This document shows, one piece after another, positions 8,078-16,649 of a DNA stretch of 64,000 nucleotides. The notes under the pieces were generated by a model. The model did no database searches. It was not told where the DNA came from and saw nothing but the letters and a program-made list of their open reading frames with translations. Location of the stretch: contig CANOEC010000003.1 of the NCBI GenBank assembly GCA_947564735.1, forward strand, positions 124,001 through 188,000. The letters run 5' to 3'. Position 1 is the stretch's first letter; every line of letters starts with the position of its first letter. The translations under genes and the position numbers were made by a program. The stretch is from an uncultured Lachnospiraceae bacterium (GTDB lineage: Bacteria; Bacillota; Clostridia; Lachnospirales; Lachnospiraceae).

Positions 8078-9001
8078 TTAATGCAAGTTATTATACCATT
8101 TGATAAATAGTCCTCTGTGATTATACTTATCAAACCATTCTTTGGTCAAAAGAACTTTGTATTTTCCATATTCTAACACCACTTTTTTTGGCGTATAATA
8201 CCTCTGCATTCCATTTAAATAATGCGGGCGTTCCTCCTCTTCATTGTAAATTTTAAAGAAAGCAACACCTGAGTTCTGTAAATTAAATAAATCTTTACTA
8301 TTACATAGTATCGGATCAAGTAAAACTGCCATATCTTCATCCGAAAATATGTATCCGGCATCTTGCAGATTTTTCATCGACTGCAAGATGAAATCTCCCA
8401 CTCCCTCAATCCCTTCAGGCAAAGGCGGGATAATTACTTTTGTTGCTGACTTACTACTGTAATTATTTGTTTGTATATTACTTTGAATATCCGCATTCTC
8501 AAAAACTTTATATCCTAATGCTCCTAATATCAGTTCTGCTTGATCTATAAACTCCTCCAATTCACTTTCCTTTTCTTCTGTAACAGTACCCATAGTGGGC
8601 TCATTACTATTTTTTACTTCAAATCGTCCAGCTTCCACCGCTTTATTATAAAAGCGATTTTCAAGATATGAAATGTCAGTTCGTCCTAATGAATTGTCCT
8701 TTGTTGTAAATATAACCACTTCATCCCAACAGTCTTTATATTTATCTACCTCATGATCAAGAATTCTTTGCTGAATCCCTTTTCCACTTTTACGCACTTC
8801 TGCTTGTCCAACATAAACCATTCTATTACCAAACAAAAAATAAACTCCACTCTGCTTAAACGCATCCAAATCTTTACATTCAGCCAAAAGGCTGCGTGGT
8901 ATTTTATAGGCAATTCCATTCCAATTTGATATTTGAGCCTTTATTTTTCCATTAGCTTCTCCATCAATTAGGTATACATTAATACTTTTTCCTCTAGCCA
9001 C
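8078..9001 (-). CDS. GIY-YIG nuclease-domain protein
   Basis: A 307-aa protein with a GIY-YIG domain in its first half: SGVYFL (51-56) and VYVGQ (62-66) are the two signature strands, Arg79 in IQQRI and Glu114 in YLENRFY are the expected catalytic Arg and Glu. The second half is not recognised; it has a basic C-terminus (YGKYKVLLTKEWFDKYNHR). GIY-YIG proteins of this size occur in many defence islands and can act as stand-alone nucleases or type II restriction enzymes. The start is GTG with a good ribosome site (AAAGGAAG). It has its own promoter and probably drives vsr. Target and partner are unknown. Confidence 0.85.
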   Translation of the reverse strand: MARGKSINVYLIDGEANGKIKAQISNWNGIAYKIPRSLLAECKDLDAFKQSGVYFLFGNRMVYVGQAEVRKSGKGIQQRILDHEVDKYKDCWDEVVIFTTKDNSLGRTDISYLENRFYNKAVEAGRFEVKNSNEPTMGTVTEEKESELEEFIDQAELILGALGYKVFENADIQSNIQTNNYSSKSATKVIIPPLPEGIEGVGDFILQSMKNLQDAGYIFSDEDMAVLLDPILCNSKDLFNLQNSGVAFFKIYNEEEERPHYLNGMQRYYTPKKVVLEYGKYKVLLTKEWFDKYNHRGLFIKWYNNLH

Positions 9002-9034
9002 TAAATCACTTCCTTTGTATGCATTCTATATGTA

Positions 9035-9063
9035 ATTTTAGCAGCATAGACTTACTCGGTCAA
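9035..9063 (-). promoter_or_regulatory. Promoter of the GIY-YIG/vsr unit
   Basis: On the minus strand TTGACC and TAAAAT are separated by exactly 17 bp, 34 bp before the GTG start of the GIY-YIG gene. This is a good sigma-A-type promoter. Confidence 0.75.
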
Positions 9064-9098
9064 GCAAACTTTATTTTTTATGTAAATCTATTGCAAAT

Positions 9099-9368
9099 CT
9101 ACTTTCTTCCATTCATCTGAAACCTGTCATGTTCCATAATATGTTGCAAGGCGGTTTGCAGATTAGGCTCGTCCCTATGAGCATGAAACTCATCTGACTG
9201 CTTATGTTTATGATACACTTTGTAATGCTGGAAATGAAGATATTCCTCAACAATCAAATGCCAATAGTGTCTTGTATTATTGGATTGAATACTAATAGCA
9301 AATCCGCCGGCTTGCAATATTGTGAAGTATTTTTTGTTTATCAATTTTAGTTCTTTATTTGTTATCAT
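9099..9368 (-). CDS. Small hypothetical protein of the island end
   Basis: An 89-aa soluble protein rich in His, Gln and Lys (for example YLHFQHYKVYHKHKQ). I do not recognise the family. It is the last island gene before the comEC junction. A GGAGAAGG ribosome site lies 5-10 bp before its ATG. Four phased CTTTTGC boxes lie in its upstream region (9394-9459), suggesting regulated expression. It could be a small regulator or phage/element-derived protein. Confidence 0.6.
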   Translation of the reverse strand: MITNKELKLINKKYFTILQAGGFAISIQSNNTRHYWHLIVEEYLHFQHYKVYHKHKQSDEFHAHRDEPNLQTALQHIMEHDRFQMNGRK

Positions 9369-9393
9369 GCATTACCTTCTCCATATTTTATCC

Positions 9394-9459
9394 CTTTTGC
9401 TGAACAGTATATCTTTTGCTAAATTTTATTTACTTTTGCAAAATTGTAGATACTTTTGC
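9394..9459. repeat. Four phased CTTTTGC boxes
   Basis: The 7-mer CTTTTGC starts at 9394, 9413, 9433 and 9453, that is every 19-20 bp or about two helical turns. The last two copies extend into 18-bp near-identical direct repeats (9431-9448 and 9451-9468, one difference). The array lies upstream of the 89-aa gene and near the island boundary. It may be an operator array or recombinase arm sites. Confidence 0.7.
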
Positions 9460-9572
9460 AAGATTGTACTCCAAACCTCTATCCCCCTCTTTTCCAACTA
9501 GGACAATGTGAAGATATTTGCCCCAAAAAGTCCTCAAAAATAATGTAACTTTCAGCAATATGTAACCGCACA

Positions 9573-9597
9573 AACGCCCAATTTACGGGCTTTTTTT
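9573..9597 (+). terminator. Weak terminator-like hairpin at the island boundary
   Basis: GCCC-AATTTAC-GGGC followed by seven T residues on the plus strand. The stem is short, extended only by an A/T tract after a mismatch. It would stop plus-strand transcription coming from the island toward comEC. Confidence 0.45.
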
Positions 9598-10363
9598 AAG
9601 GGTAGGGGGATACCAAAGATAACATCTTGACACCACTAATCGCCAGAATATGAATGATGCCGTTTTGCTGGTACAGTTCTTTTATCTGCGCATCAAGCGT
9701 CCCCTTTTCTCCCAAAAGCATCGCCTTCATGACGGAAGCATCCTGCTCGTCATAACAGTTATCCAGCAAAAGCGCCAGATACTCCTTAAGCCGGTACATA
9801 CTTTCCCGAAAGCCATGATACGCCGTACTCTCTCTGATACAGCGGCTCTTCATGATTTTTCCCTGCTGTCCCATTATCCGATAATAATCCGCCGCATCAA
9901 ATTCTCCCGGATTTGTAGCATGTGCAAAACTCCGATACTCTCCCTGTATCATCACAAGACTCCCTGTCAGCAGAAGTTCACCGTCCTCCGCCTCCGTATC
10001 ATCCATATAACAAAGAACGCCTTCTATCCCCGCAGCATCCTCTTTTTGCAGTCTCTCTCTGTTTTCTTTCCAAAAATGATGTAACCTGTATCTTGGAATC
10101 TTCTCAGAATCTGATAAGAATTGTTCCAGAATTGTGATTTGACTTTCTTTGATAACCACCGCCTCGGTCAATGAAATGACCTGCAGCTCCTTTCCCTGTG
10201 ACAAACGATGTTCTTTCCGGTCCACATAGCCCGCCACCGTGACCTGCTCCCTGTCCAATATCTCATAGGCGGGCGCGCCCCGCACCGAAAAAAACATGGC
10301 AGCCGTCAGCGCCGCTGCATACACCGCCCCTGCCAGACACAAAGGTCTTCTTAACCGTATCAT
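9596..10363 (-). pseudogene. comEC: comEC, 5' fragment interrupted by the island
   Basis: The first 250 residues of a ComEC/Rec2 DNA-uptake channel protein. The N-terminal transmembrane segment, the DUF4131-type region (TNPGEFDAADYYRIMGQQGKI) and the start of the competence domain (MLLGEKGTLDAQIKELYQQNG) are intact. The reading frame then reaches IIHILAISG, normally followed by LHIS and about 500 further residues, but here reads VKMLSLVSPYP and stops. Homology therefore ends near position 9631, where the AT-rich island begins. The membrane channel and metallo-beta-lactamase-like domains are missing from the window. It is the last gene of the operon after the GerMN lipoprotein. The simplest reading is integration of an element into comEC; a deletion is the alternative. 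Confidence 0.88.
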
Positions 10364-10381
10364 TTCTATACTCTTTCCCCC

Positions 10382-11323
10382 TTATTTTTCTTCCGGCGCC
10401 ACAAGCAAATCCAGATTTCTCTCAAAAACGCTGCTCAAATTAATCTTTTCCCTATAGGAAACATTCTTTTCCCCGTTAACCGTAATCTGAACCTTATTCA
10501 CATTGGATAACTCTACCAGTGAATTGGTGATGGCATAGACCGTCACCTCCGCACTTGTGTTGTAGGGCTGATTTAAAAAATCCTCGCTCAAGTTTACATA
10601 ACATGTTCCATCCTTGGTCGTGACACTGACAATTTTCGTCGAAGGATCCATAATCGGATACGCCCCCTCCGTCGCCGGACCCTCTATCAGCTTCTCCACC
10701 ACCAGTTTTTCCATGGAAATATTACTGCTGTACACCACATTCCTGCGGTTTTCTTCCACCAGTCCCACGCCGTCCCCGCTTGCAAAATACAATCTGAGGT
10801 TCACTTTCTCATAGGCGTTAATCTCATTCCCCGCATTGTCAATAAACGTATCCTTCGACATCGTACCGATGGCATTCCCTGCACTGTCCGCAAGTAATTC
10901 CCCCTGCACAGTAAACGTCACATAACTAATCTCCGGAATCTGCGTCAAGGTCCGGACAATCGCCGCCCTCACAAGCACTTCTTTGGTAATGTCCATCTCT
11001 TTATACTGCCCATCAAAATTCAACGTCAGCTGACCATTGTCCAGTGTATATCCCAGCAGACTAAAACCGTTTGACAACGGCGCCTCATATTCTAATTTAT
11101 CCGGAATTTTGGCAAGCTGCGCAAACAATTCACCAAGTAAAAGCCCCGCATCTTCAGTCTTACTGACATACTCTCTCGTGAGCGTCTTGGTTTCCTCATT
11201 GTTTACATAATATATATTATATACCTGACCATCCTGCACCGGCTCCTTCCTGCCACAAGAGGAACAGCACAAGACAGCTGCCAAAAAGCACAGCCATAAT
11301 GTGTATTTTATTACTTTTTCCAT
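10382..11323 (-). CDS. GerMN-domain lipoprotein
   Basis: A 313-aa secreted lipoprotein with two GerMN domains, the module first seen in the spore protein GerM. The signal peptide ends in a lipobox-like CCSSCG around residue 24. The first GerMN repeat spans about residues 50-170 (LSNGFSLLGYTLDNGQLTLNFDGQY) and the second about 185-300 (TKIVSVTTKDGTCYVNLSEDF). It is anchored on the outer face of the membrane. It follows the histidine kinase by 13 bp and precedes comEC by 18 bp on the same strand. In Bacillus a related GerMN lipoprotein is tied to cell-wall or spore functions. The role here is not known, but the operon suggests envelope sensing or competence. Confidence 0.85.
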   Translation of the reverse strand: MEKVIKYTLWLCFLAAVLCCSSCGRKEPVQDGQVYNIYYVNNEETKTLTREYVSKTEDAGLLLGELFAQLAKIPDKLEYEAPLSNGFSLLGYTLDNGQLTLNFDGQYKEMDITKEVLVRAAIVRTLTQIPEISYVTFTVQGELLADSAGNAIGTMSKDTFIDNAGNEINAYEKVNLRLYFASGDGVGLVEENRRNVVYSSNISMEKLVVEKLIEGPATEGAYPIMDPSTKIVSVTTKDGTCYVNLSEDFLNQPYNTSAEVTVYAITNSLVELSNVNKVQITVNGEKNVSYREKINLSSVFERNLDLLVAPEEK

Positions 11324-11336
11324 TCTACTCCTTTCT

Positions 11337-12803
11337 TTAAACGGCGATATAGGTCAGTGGAATACGCACCGTGAACGTGGTGCCTTCTCCCTCGATACTT
11401 TCCACTCTGATAGAACCTCTGTGCATAATAATCGCGCTTCTTGTAATCGCAAGTCCAAGCCCCGTCCCGCCTATCTCTCTGGAACGGGACTTGTCCACGC
11501 GGTAAAATCTCTCATAAATATGGTCTAAAGATTCTTTCGGAATACCAAGCCCCGAATCTGCCACTATCACGGTAAAAAACTGGTGGTCGGCGTCCAGCGT
11601 TACCTTCACCCAGCCGTGTTCCTTATTGTACTTGATTGCATTCTCCACCAGATTCGAGAAAATCATCGTCATCTTGACTTCGTCCACCGCTGCCATGACC
11701 GGACGTATGCTTTCATAGACAAGCTCCACATCCCTCTTCTGCGCGATCGGACGCAGCCTTCTCATAATCAGCTCAACCAGTACATTCATATCGACTTCCG
11801 TAATCGACAAATCTGCCGCCGTTCTGTCCATTTTGACCAGCGAAAGCAAATCCGTTATAATCTTATCTTCCCGTTCCACCTCTTTGGTGATATCTTCCAT
11901 AAACTCCTGATATACCTCGATCGGCACATCTTTCTGGCTAATCAGCGAATCCGCCAGTACTTTCATGGATGTAATCGGCGTCTTCAGCTCGTGGGAAACA
12001 TTCGATACAAATTCCTGTCTGGAATCGTCCAACATCTTCATTCTGCCGAGTACTCTGTTGAACGCATCCCCGATATGCTCCGTCTCCAGACAGTCCGTGA
12101 CAGAAATCGGCGTATCGGTATATCCTTCCTGCGCTTCGTTAAGCGCTTCCGTAATCTTCTCAAAGGGTCTGATCAGAACCTTCGCCGCCAGAACGGATAC
12201 GATAAAAATAGCAATGATTACTATCACTTCCACAATCAGCGCTTTCCGGCTCAGAATGTCCATCGTTATCATGATACTGTCCGTGGAAGCGCTTACCAGC
12301 ATAACACCGCGCACCTGTTCTTTATTCTCTGCATCCGGTCCTTCTCCCACATTAATTGTTTCCGTAATGGGAATGGTCATCTCAATGTATCTGTTGCCTT
12401 TATCGTACTTGCTTTCACTCTCACCCTTGATACAGCGAATGACTTCCTCCGAAATAATCGTCTTGTTCTCGCTGATTCCATAAGTGTCCTTGACAATGCG
12501 CAAATCATTATTGATAATCATAACCCGACCGTCATAGAGACTGGATAACTGATTAATTTCCGCATTGATTACCTCGGATGAGGTATCCTGCAAATAATGG
12601 TAAGTAATCAGGTGATTTGCCAGAATCCTAAGCTGCGTGGTGACGTCAGATGTCCTGACGTCAACGGCACGCTGCTCATAGTTCTGCAAGATTGCATATC
12701 GCATACTGATACAAGGAATCAGTCCTACAATAAACAAAATCAGAAAAATTCTCGTTTTCAGACTTTTTAGAAATTTTAATTTATGAACGTTTAACTTAAG
12801 CAA
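11337..12803 (-). CDS. Membrane sensor histidine kinase
   Basis: A sensor kinase of about 488 residues. It has an N-terminal transmembrane helix (LILFIVGLIPCISM), an extracellular sensor region of about 130 residues, a second helix (VEVIVIIAIFIVSVLAA), a HAMP linker, the HisKA box FVSNVSHELKTPITSM with the phospho-accepting His, and an HATPase domain (NLVENAIKYNK, DSGLGIPKES, GGTGLGLAI). The architecture is like WalK/PhoR. The start is uncertain: the frame stays open to 12863, but a TTG at 12801-12803, overlapping the response-regulator stop by 8 bp, gives the natural basic N-terminus (LKLNVHKLKFLKSL). It pairs with the upstream response regulator. Confidence 0.92.
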   Translation of the reverse strand: MLKLNVHKLKFLKSLKTRIFLILFIVGLIPCISMRYAILQNYEQRAVDVRTSDVTTQLRILANHLITYHYLQDTSSEVINAEINQLSSLYDGRVMIINNDLRIVKDTYGISENKTIISEEVIRCIKGESESKYDKGNRYIEMTIPITETINVGEGPDAENKEQVRGVMLVSASTDSIMITMDILSRKALIVEVIVIIAIFIVSVLAAKVLIRPFEKITEALNEAQEGYTDTPISVTDCLETEHIGDAFNRVLGRMKMLDDSRQEFVSNVSHELKTPITSMKVLADSLISQKDVPIEVYQEFMEDITKEVEREDKIITDLLSLVKMDRTAADLSITEVDMNVLVELIMRRLRPIAQKRDVELVYESIRPVMAAVDEVKMTMIFSNLVENAIKYNKEHGWVKVTLDADHQFFTVIVADSGLGIPKESLDHIYERFYRVDKSRSREIGGTGLGLAITRSAIIMHRGSIRVESIEGEGTTFTVRIPLTYIAV

Positions 12804-13482
12804 AGTAATATCCCACACCCCATTTAGTCCGCACATATGCAGGCTCGCTGGGGATATTCTCAATCTTCTCTCTCAGCCTTCTGATATGTACATCCACCGT
12901 CCTGACATCTCCCGGATAATCATTGCCCCACACAAGATTTAACAGCTTCTCCCTGCTGTATACCTTGCCCGGGTTTTTCATGAGCAGCTCCAGTACTTCA
13001 AATTCCTTGGCTGTCAGATTAATCTCTTTCCTTTCAATATAGACCCTTCTTCCGTCACAATCCACCCGCAGGCTGCCTTTCTCCAGCATCTTTGGCGATT
13101 CCTTGTCCTCGCCTTTGCGGTTGGTCCTGCGCATAATCGCTTTGATTCGCGCCTTTACTTCCAAAATATTAAAAGGCTTCGTGATATAATCGTCCGCACC
13201 ATAATCTAACCCCAGTATCTTATCCATATCATCGCCTTTTGCCGTCAACATCACAATCGGCACATTGGAAAATTCACGAATCTGCTGGCACACTTCAAAT
13301 CCGGTCATTTTGGGAAGCATCACGTCAAGCAGAATCATATCATACCGGTTCTGCTGCGCAAATTGCAGCGCTTCTTCACCATCGTAGGCACAGTCCACTT
13401 CCATGCCGTCCTGCTCCAGACTAAACCGTATTCCTTTCACTATCAATTTTTCATCATCAACTACCAAAACCCTCTGTCCCAT
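12796..13482 (-). CDS. OmpR/PhoB-family response regulator
   Basis: A 228-aa two-component regulator. The receiver domain (about 1-118) has the acidic pair VVDDEK, the phospho-acceptor Asp in MILLDVMLPKMTG, the conserved Thr (VMLTAKG) and Lys (YITKPF). The C-terminal winged helix (about 135-228) ends with the typical RTVDVHIRRLREKIE and RTKWGVGYYF, as in WalR/PhoB. It is 14 bp after comEA and overlaps the histidine kinase gene. Target genes are not visible, but its place in a comEA...comEC operon suggests it responds to envelope conditions. Confidence 0.95.
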   Translation of the reverse strand: MGQRVLVVDDEKLIVKGIRFSLEQDGMEVDCAYDGEEALQFAQQNRYDMILLDVMLPKMTGFEVCQQIREFSNVPIVMLTAKGDDMDKILGLDYGADDYITKPFNILEVKARIKAIMRRTNRKGEDKESPKMLEKGSLRVDCDGRRVYIERKEINLTAKEFEVLELLMKNPGKVYSREKLLNLVWGNDYPGDVRTVDVHIRRLREKIENIPSEPAYVRTKWGVGYYFA

Positions 13483-13496
13483 TCCTTCAGTCCGCC

Positions 13497-14378
13497 TTAA
13501 TACACTTTAATCTTGTCTTTTATCTTATTGTACGTCCCTTCCTTGATACCGCTTACATTCATGATATCCTCTAATTTCCTAAAGCCGCCGTTCTCCTGCC
13601 TGTATGCCACGATTGCCGCCGCTCTCGTACTTCCGATACCGGGAATGCTGCACAACTCATCTTCCGACGCCGTGTTGATATTAACCCGCCCGTCCGCCGT
13701 TTCACCATATGTACCGCCGGCTCCCGCAGTATCCGATACTGCATCCTGCACACCCTCCGTCTGTCCGGTCACGACATCGTCTGCCGTCCCCTGTCCTTCC
13801 TGCGCCTGCTCAACAATACCGATATCTGCTTCCGCCTTCGTCTCCAATGCTTCTTCTACCTGCTCCGTTGTCGGGATGACCAGCTTCGTGCCATCCGCCA
13901 GCCGTTGCGCTTGGTTTACATAACTCGAATCCGCATCCTCTGTAAATCCACCGGCTTTCTCCACTGCTTCGTAGACTCTGCTGCCTTCCTGCAACTCATA
14001 GACTCCGGGCTTTTCCACCGCACCACATACATGCACGAATATCTTCTGCGGCTCCTGCTCTGCTACAATCCGCTGCTCCGCATCCTGTGCGCCATCTGCA
14101 GTGACATCCTGATAAACTGGAGCCGTCCCTGTCTGTGCCGGCAAAACTGCCTCTATCTGCGTGTCGGCTTCTCCTGCCGTTTTCTCTGCGACCTGCCGTT
14201 CTTCTTCCTGCAGCGTCGCATCGCTTTCCAGCACAAGCTGCTCCCTGCGGGTACAGCCGGAGGAAATCACGCACAAAAATAACGTAAATAAAACCCCTGC
14301 AGGATAGACAATACAACGTAACCCCACCCTGCCGTTTCTTTGAATGACTGTCTGATATGTTCTTTTTTTTCTTTGCAT
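13497..14378 (-). CDS. comEA: ComEA-family DNA-binding protein with SLBB and HhH domains
   Basis: About 293 residues. The start is taken at 14378, where AAAGGA lies just before ATG (MQRKKRTYQT); the longer frame has no ribosome site. An N-terminal signal sequence ends in a lipobox-like ISSGC. A Glu/Gln/Ala-rich linker leads to an SLBB domain (IFVHVCGAVEKPGVYEL), a second low-complexity linker and a C-terminal double helix-hairpin-helix (VNINTASEDELCSIPGIG). ComEA binds double-stranded DNA at the cell surface and hands it to ComEC. It begins the operon that ends in the broken comEC, so uptake is probably impaired in this strain unless comEC is restored. Confidence 0.9.
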   Translation of the reverse strand: MQRKKRTYQTVIQRNGRVGLRCIVYPAGVLFTLFLCVISSGCTRREQLVLESDATLQEEERQVAEKTAGEADTQIEAVLPAQTGTAPVYQDVTADGAQDAEQRIVAEQEPQKIFVHVCGAVEKPGVYELQEGSRVYEAVEKAGGFTEDADSSYVNQAQRLADGTKLVIPTTEQVEEALETKAEADIGIVEQAQEGQGTADDVVTGQTEGVQDAVSDTAGAGGTYGETADGRVNINTASEDELCSIPGIGSTRAAAIVAYRQENGGFRKLEDIMNVSGIKEGTYNKIKDKIKVY

Positions 14379-14458
14379 AGTATCCTTTCCAAACCCTGTC
14401 GGATTCCCAAGGAAGCTCCCGCTATGCATTGTATTTTCATTGTAAAATAAATTACCTG

Positions 14459-14890
14459 CTATGTCCACTTAAAAATTATAATTCCGGCGATTGCAATTCC
14501 CATACCGACAAACTTACGCACTTCAAGTGGCTGTTTTTCCACGCCAAACAGTCCCAACAGCTCAATCAGATACGCGACGATTAACTGTGAAATGACTATG
14601 ATCATGACCGCCCTTGCAGGTCCTAACATCTCCATGCCCTTAATAACCGTATAAGTGATAAAAGCGCCAATGGCGCCGCCCAAAAGCATGTACTTCGGCT
14701 CCACCTTCCACAGCGTTGTAAAAGAAGACCGGTCCGTGACAAGCCATGCCGCCAGACAGACAAGCAGCGCCGTAAACTGTACGAATGCATTGGCGACCCA
14801 AATTCCCGACGTCTTCGTCACCTGTGTGTTAAATACGCCTTGAATGCTCATCAAAGCCCCTGACAATAATGCAATCAAAAATCCGAACAT
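14459..14890 (-). CDS. DMT-family small membrane transporter (YdcZ/DUF606-like)
   Basis: A 143-aa protein with five hydrophobic segments and little else, matching the DUF606/YdcZ branch of the drug/metabolite transporter superfamily. Typical elements are the N-terminal LIALLSGALMSIQGVFNTQ, the central GGAIGAFITYTV and the end FVGMGIAIAGIIIFKW. Such half-size proteins usually work as pairs, but no second copy adjoins it. AGGAGG precedes the ATG. A terminator lies upstream, so it appears to be separately transcribed from the solute-binding protein gene. Substrate unknown. Confidence 0.88.
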   Translation of the reverse strand: MFGFLIALLSGALMSIQGVFNTQVTKTSGIWVANAFVQFTALLVCLAAWLVTDRSSFTTLWKVEPKYMLLGGAIGAFITYTVIKGMEMLGPARAVMIIVISQLIVAYLIELLGLFGVEKQPLEVRKFVGMGIAIAGIIIFKWT

Positions 14891-14922
14891 GCTGTATTCC
14901 TCCTAATGATTTCCTATACATT

Positions 14923-14950
14923 AAAAACAAGACTGTTTCCAGCCTTGTCT
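14923..14950 (-). terminator. Terminator after the solute-binding protein gene
   Basis: On the minus strand a hairpin ACAAG-G-CTG / CAG-T-CTTGT with a GAAA loop is followed by TTTTT. One mismatch interrupts the stem. Confidence 0.6.
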
Positions 14951-15032
14951 TAGCATGTCCTCTATTTCCTTCAAATATGCACTGCACATATGATTTTGTC
15001 TGTTTTTATCTGTCCGGCAAACGAACCGTATC

Positions 15033-16613
15033 CTACTCTTCCTTCTCCTCTGCGTCTGACGGTTCTCCCTCACCCTCCGTAGACTCCTCATCCTCGTACT
15101 CTTCTACGACTTCTTCCGGAACATCAATATACGTCTCCTCATATTCGCCGCCTACCACCTGAGACATAATCTTTTCGGATAATGCTTTCAAGTCGCCGTT
15201 GGCATCCTCGCCTCCCCAGATCTTTGCAAAGGCAATCTCCAATTCCACCCAGAAATTGCTCGTCTCAATCATCTTTGGCATCGGAATGGAGCAGCTATAT
15301 TCCTGCAAAAATGCCGCTTTGTTGGGATCTGTATAAGTGTCCCCGCTATCGCAGAGCGGAAGCTTTCCTGTCCTTGCAAAAAGACCGTCGGCGGAATGCT
15401 CCGTCAGATACACTGCAAAATCGTTTGCCATCTCCTTTTTTAAGGAATAACCGTTTACGACTACGCACTGTGTCACCGACAGCGAAGCGGAGCTTAACTC
15501 GTCACTCACATCCGGCATCGTGGAGATACCGTATTCATAAACAAAATCGCCTGCAGACTTTGCCGATTCTATCTTGGTGAGCGCATCCGTCGTCGCCACC
15601 GTGTATACAATCTTTCCGTCAATAAAATCCTGTAAAACAGCGTCATAGCTGATTTCCTTCGTATCAATGGAAAAGAACTGGTTCAAATTCTGATAGACAC
15701 GCATACATTTGATGGCGTCTTCATTATAAATACGGATGGAATCCGCGTCATCTCCGTACTTTCCGCCCACGTCAATGGAATCTCCCACAAAAAAATAATT
15801 ATAGAAGATATCGGATACATCCCATTTAAAAACTTCCACCTGATCCGGAGCATCGTATACATCCGCAAAGGCAAGAATGTCATCTATGGTCTTCGGAAGC
15901 GCCTCCTCCACCTTCGCCTGCACCGCTTCTTCCGTGATGGTGCCTCCCGCCGACTCACCGGAAGCTTCTAAACCGTCACCTGCATCCGCGGACTCCTGTG
16001 TCTCTGCAGGCGCTTCCCCGCTCTCAAGCGCATCCTGCGCCTCCTGCGCCTCCTGTACATCCTGTTCCGCTTCTATCTGTGCCTTTGCCCAGTCTTGCAG
16101 ATACGTTTCATTATACAAAAAACAGCTTGTCTCAAAATAAAACGGATAGGCAATCTGTTTCCCATGATAGGTCACTGCATTCACCGCTGTCTCCGGAAAA
16201 AAGCTTTCGAGCGAAAGTACGCCTTCCGGAACCTTTATCGTTGACGCAAGTCCTGCAAGATAAGCCTTTTCCAAAGAGTCATTGCTGGCAATATAAAGAT
16301 CCGGTAATTCTTCGTCATGTAAAGAAGCCTGATTGATCGTTTCCAGATATTCCCGCCCGGATGTATAAACGGGTACTACCCGCACATCATCCTGATACTC
16401 ACTGTAGGAAACTGCCACACTGCTTAAGTAGTCCGTCAGCGCCTCGTCCGTATACCATAAATATAACGTCTCTCTATGCCCAAAAAGAGAGTCGTCTTCT
16501 ATTTCCTCTTCTTCGTCCTGCGGCACCGTAATGCCCAGCCTGCCGACTCCGTAGATGCCGCCCGCACAAAGTGCAATCAACAGAATCGTAGTCAATCTTT
16601 TCTTCAGAGTCAC
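15033..16613 (-). CDS. Extracellular solute-binding protein with low-complexity insert
   Basis: A 526-aa protein with the fold pattern of family 1 sugar-binding proteins: an N-terminal hydrophobic segment (TTILLIALCAGGIYGVG), ETLYLWYTDEALTDYL, PDLYIASNDSLEKAYLAG and later FAVYLTEHSADGLFARTGKLP. The lipobox is poor (Leu before Cys), so it may stay as a membrane-anchored protein. Two odd features stand out: an Ala/Glu/Gln/Ser-rich insertion at about 180-235, and a highly acidic tail after about 500. The start is GTG, 6 bp after AAAGGAGA. No ABC permease or ATPase gene adjoins it, so its partners and ligand are unknown. Confidence 0.82.
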   Translation of the reverse strand: MTLKKRLTTILLIALCAGGIYGVGRLGITVPQDEEEEIEDDSLFGHRETLYLWYTDEALTDYLSSVAVSYSEYQDDVRVVPVYTSGREYLETINQASLHDEELPDLYIASNDSLEKAYLAGLASTIKVPEGVLSLESFFPETAVNAVTYHGKQIAYPFYFETSCFLYNETYLQDWAKAQIEAEQDVQEAQEAQDALESGEAPAETQESADAGDGLEASGESAGGTITEEAVQAKVEEALPKTIDDILAFADVYDAPDQVEVFKWDVSDIFYNYFFVGDSIDVGGKYGDDADSIRIYNEDAIKCMRVYQNLNQFFSIDTKEISYDAVLQDFIDGKIVYTVATTDALTKIESAKSAGDFVYEYGISTMPDVSDELSSASLSVTQCVVVNGYSLKKEMANDFAVYLTEHSADGLFARTGKLPLCDSGDTYTDPNKAAFLQEYSCSIPMPKMIETSNFWVELEIAFAKIWGGEDANGDLKALSEKIMSQVVGGEYEETYIDVPEEVVEEYEDEESTEGEGEPSDAEEKEE

Positions 16614-16649
16614 TTTAATCTCCTTTTTATTTTCCGCCTATTCCCCAGT

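Noticed and set aside
11583-12548. Plus-strand open frame of 321 codons opposite the histidine kinase
   Set aside because: It is rich in His and Arg as expected from the complementary strand of a coding region, and the kinase motifs on the other strand are intact.
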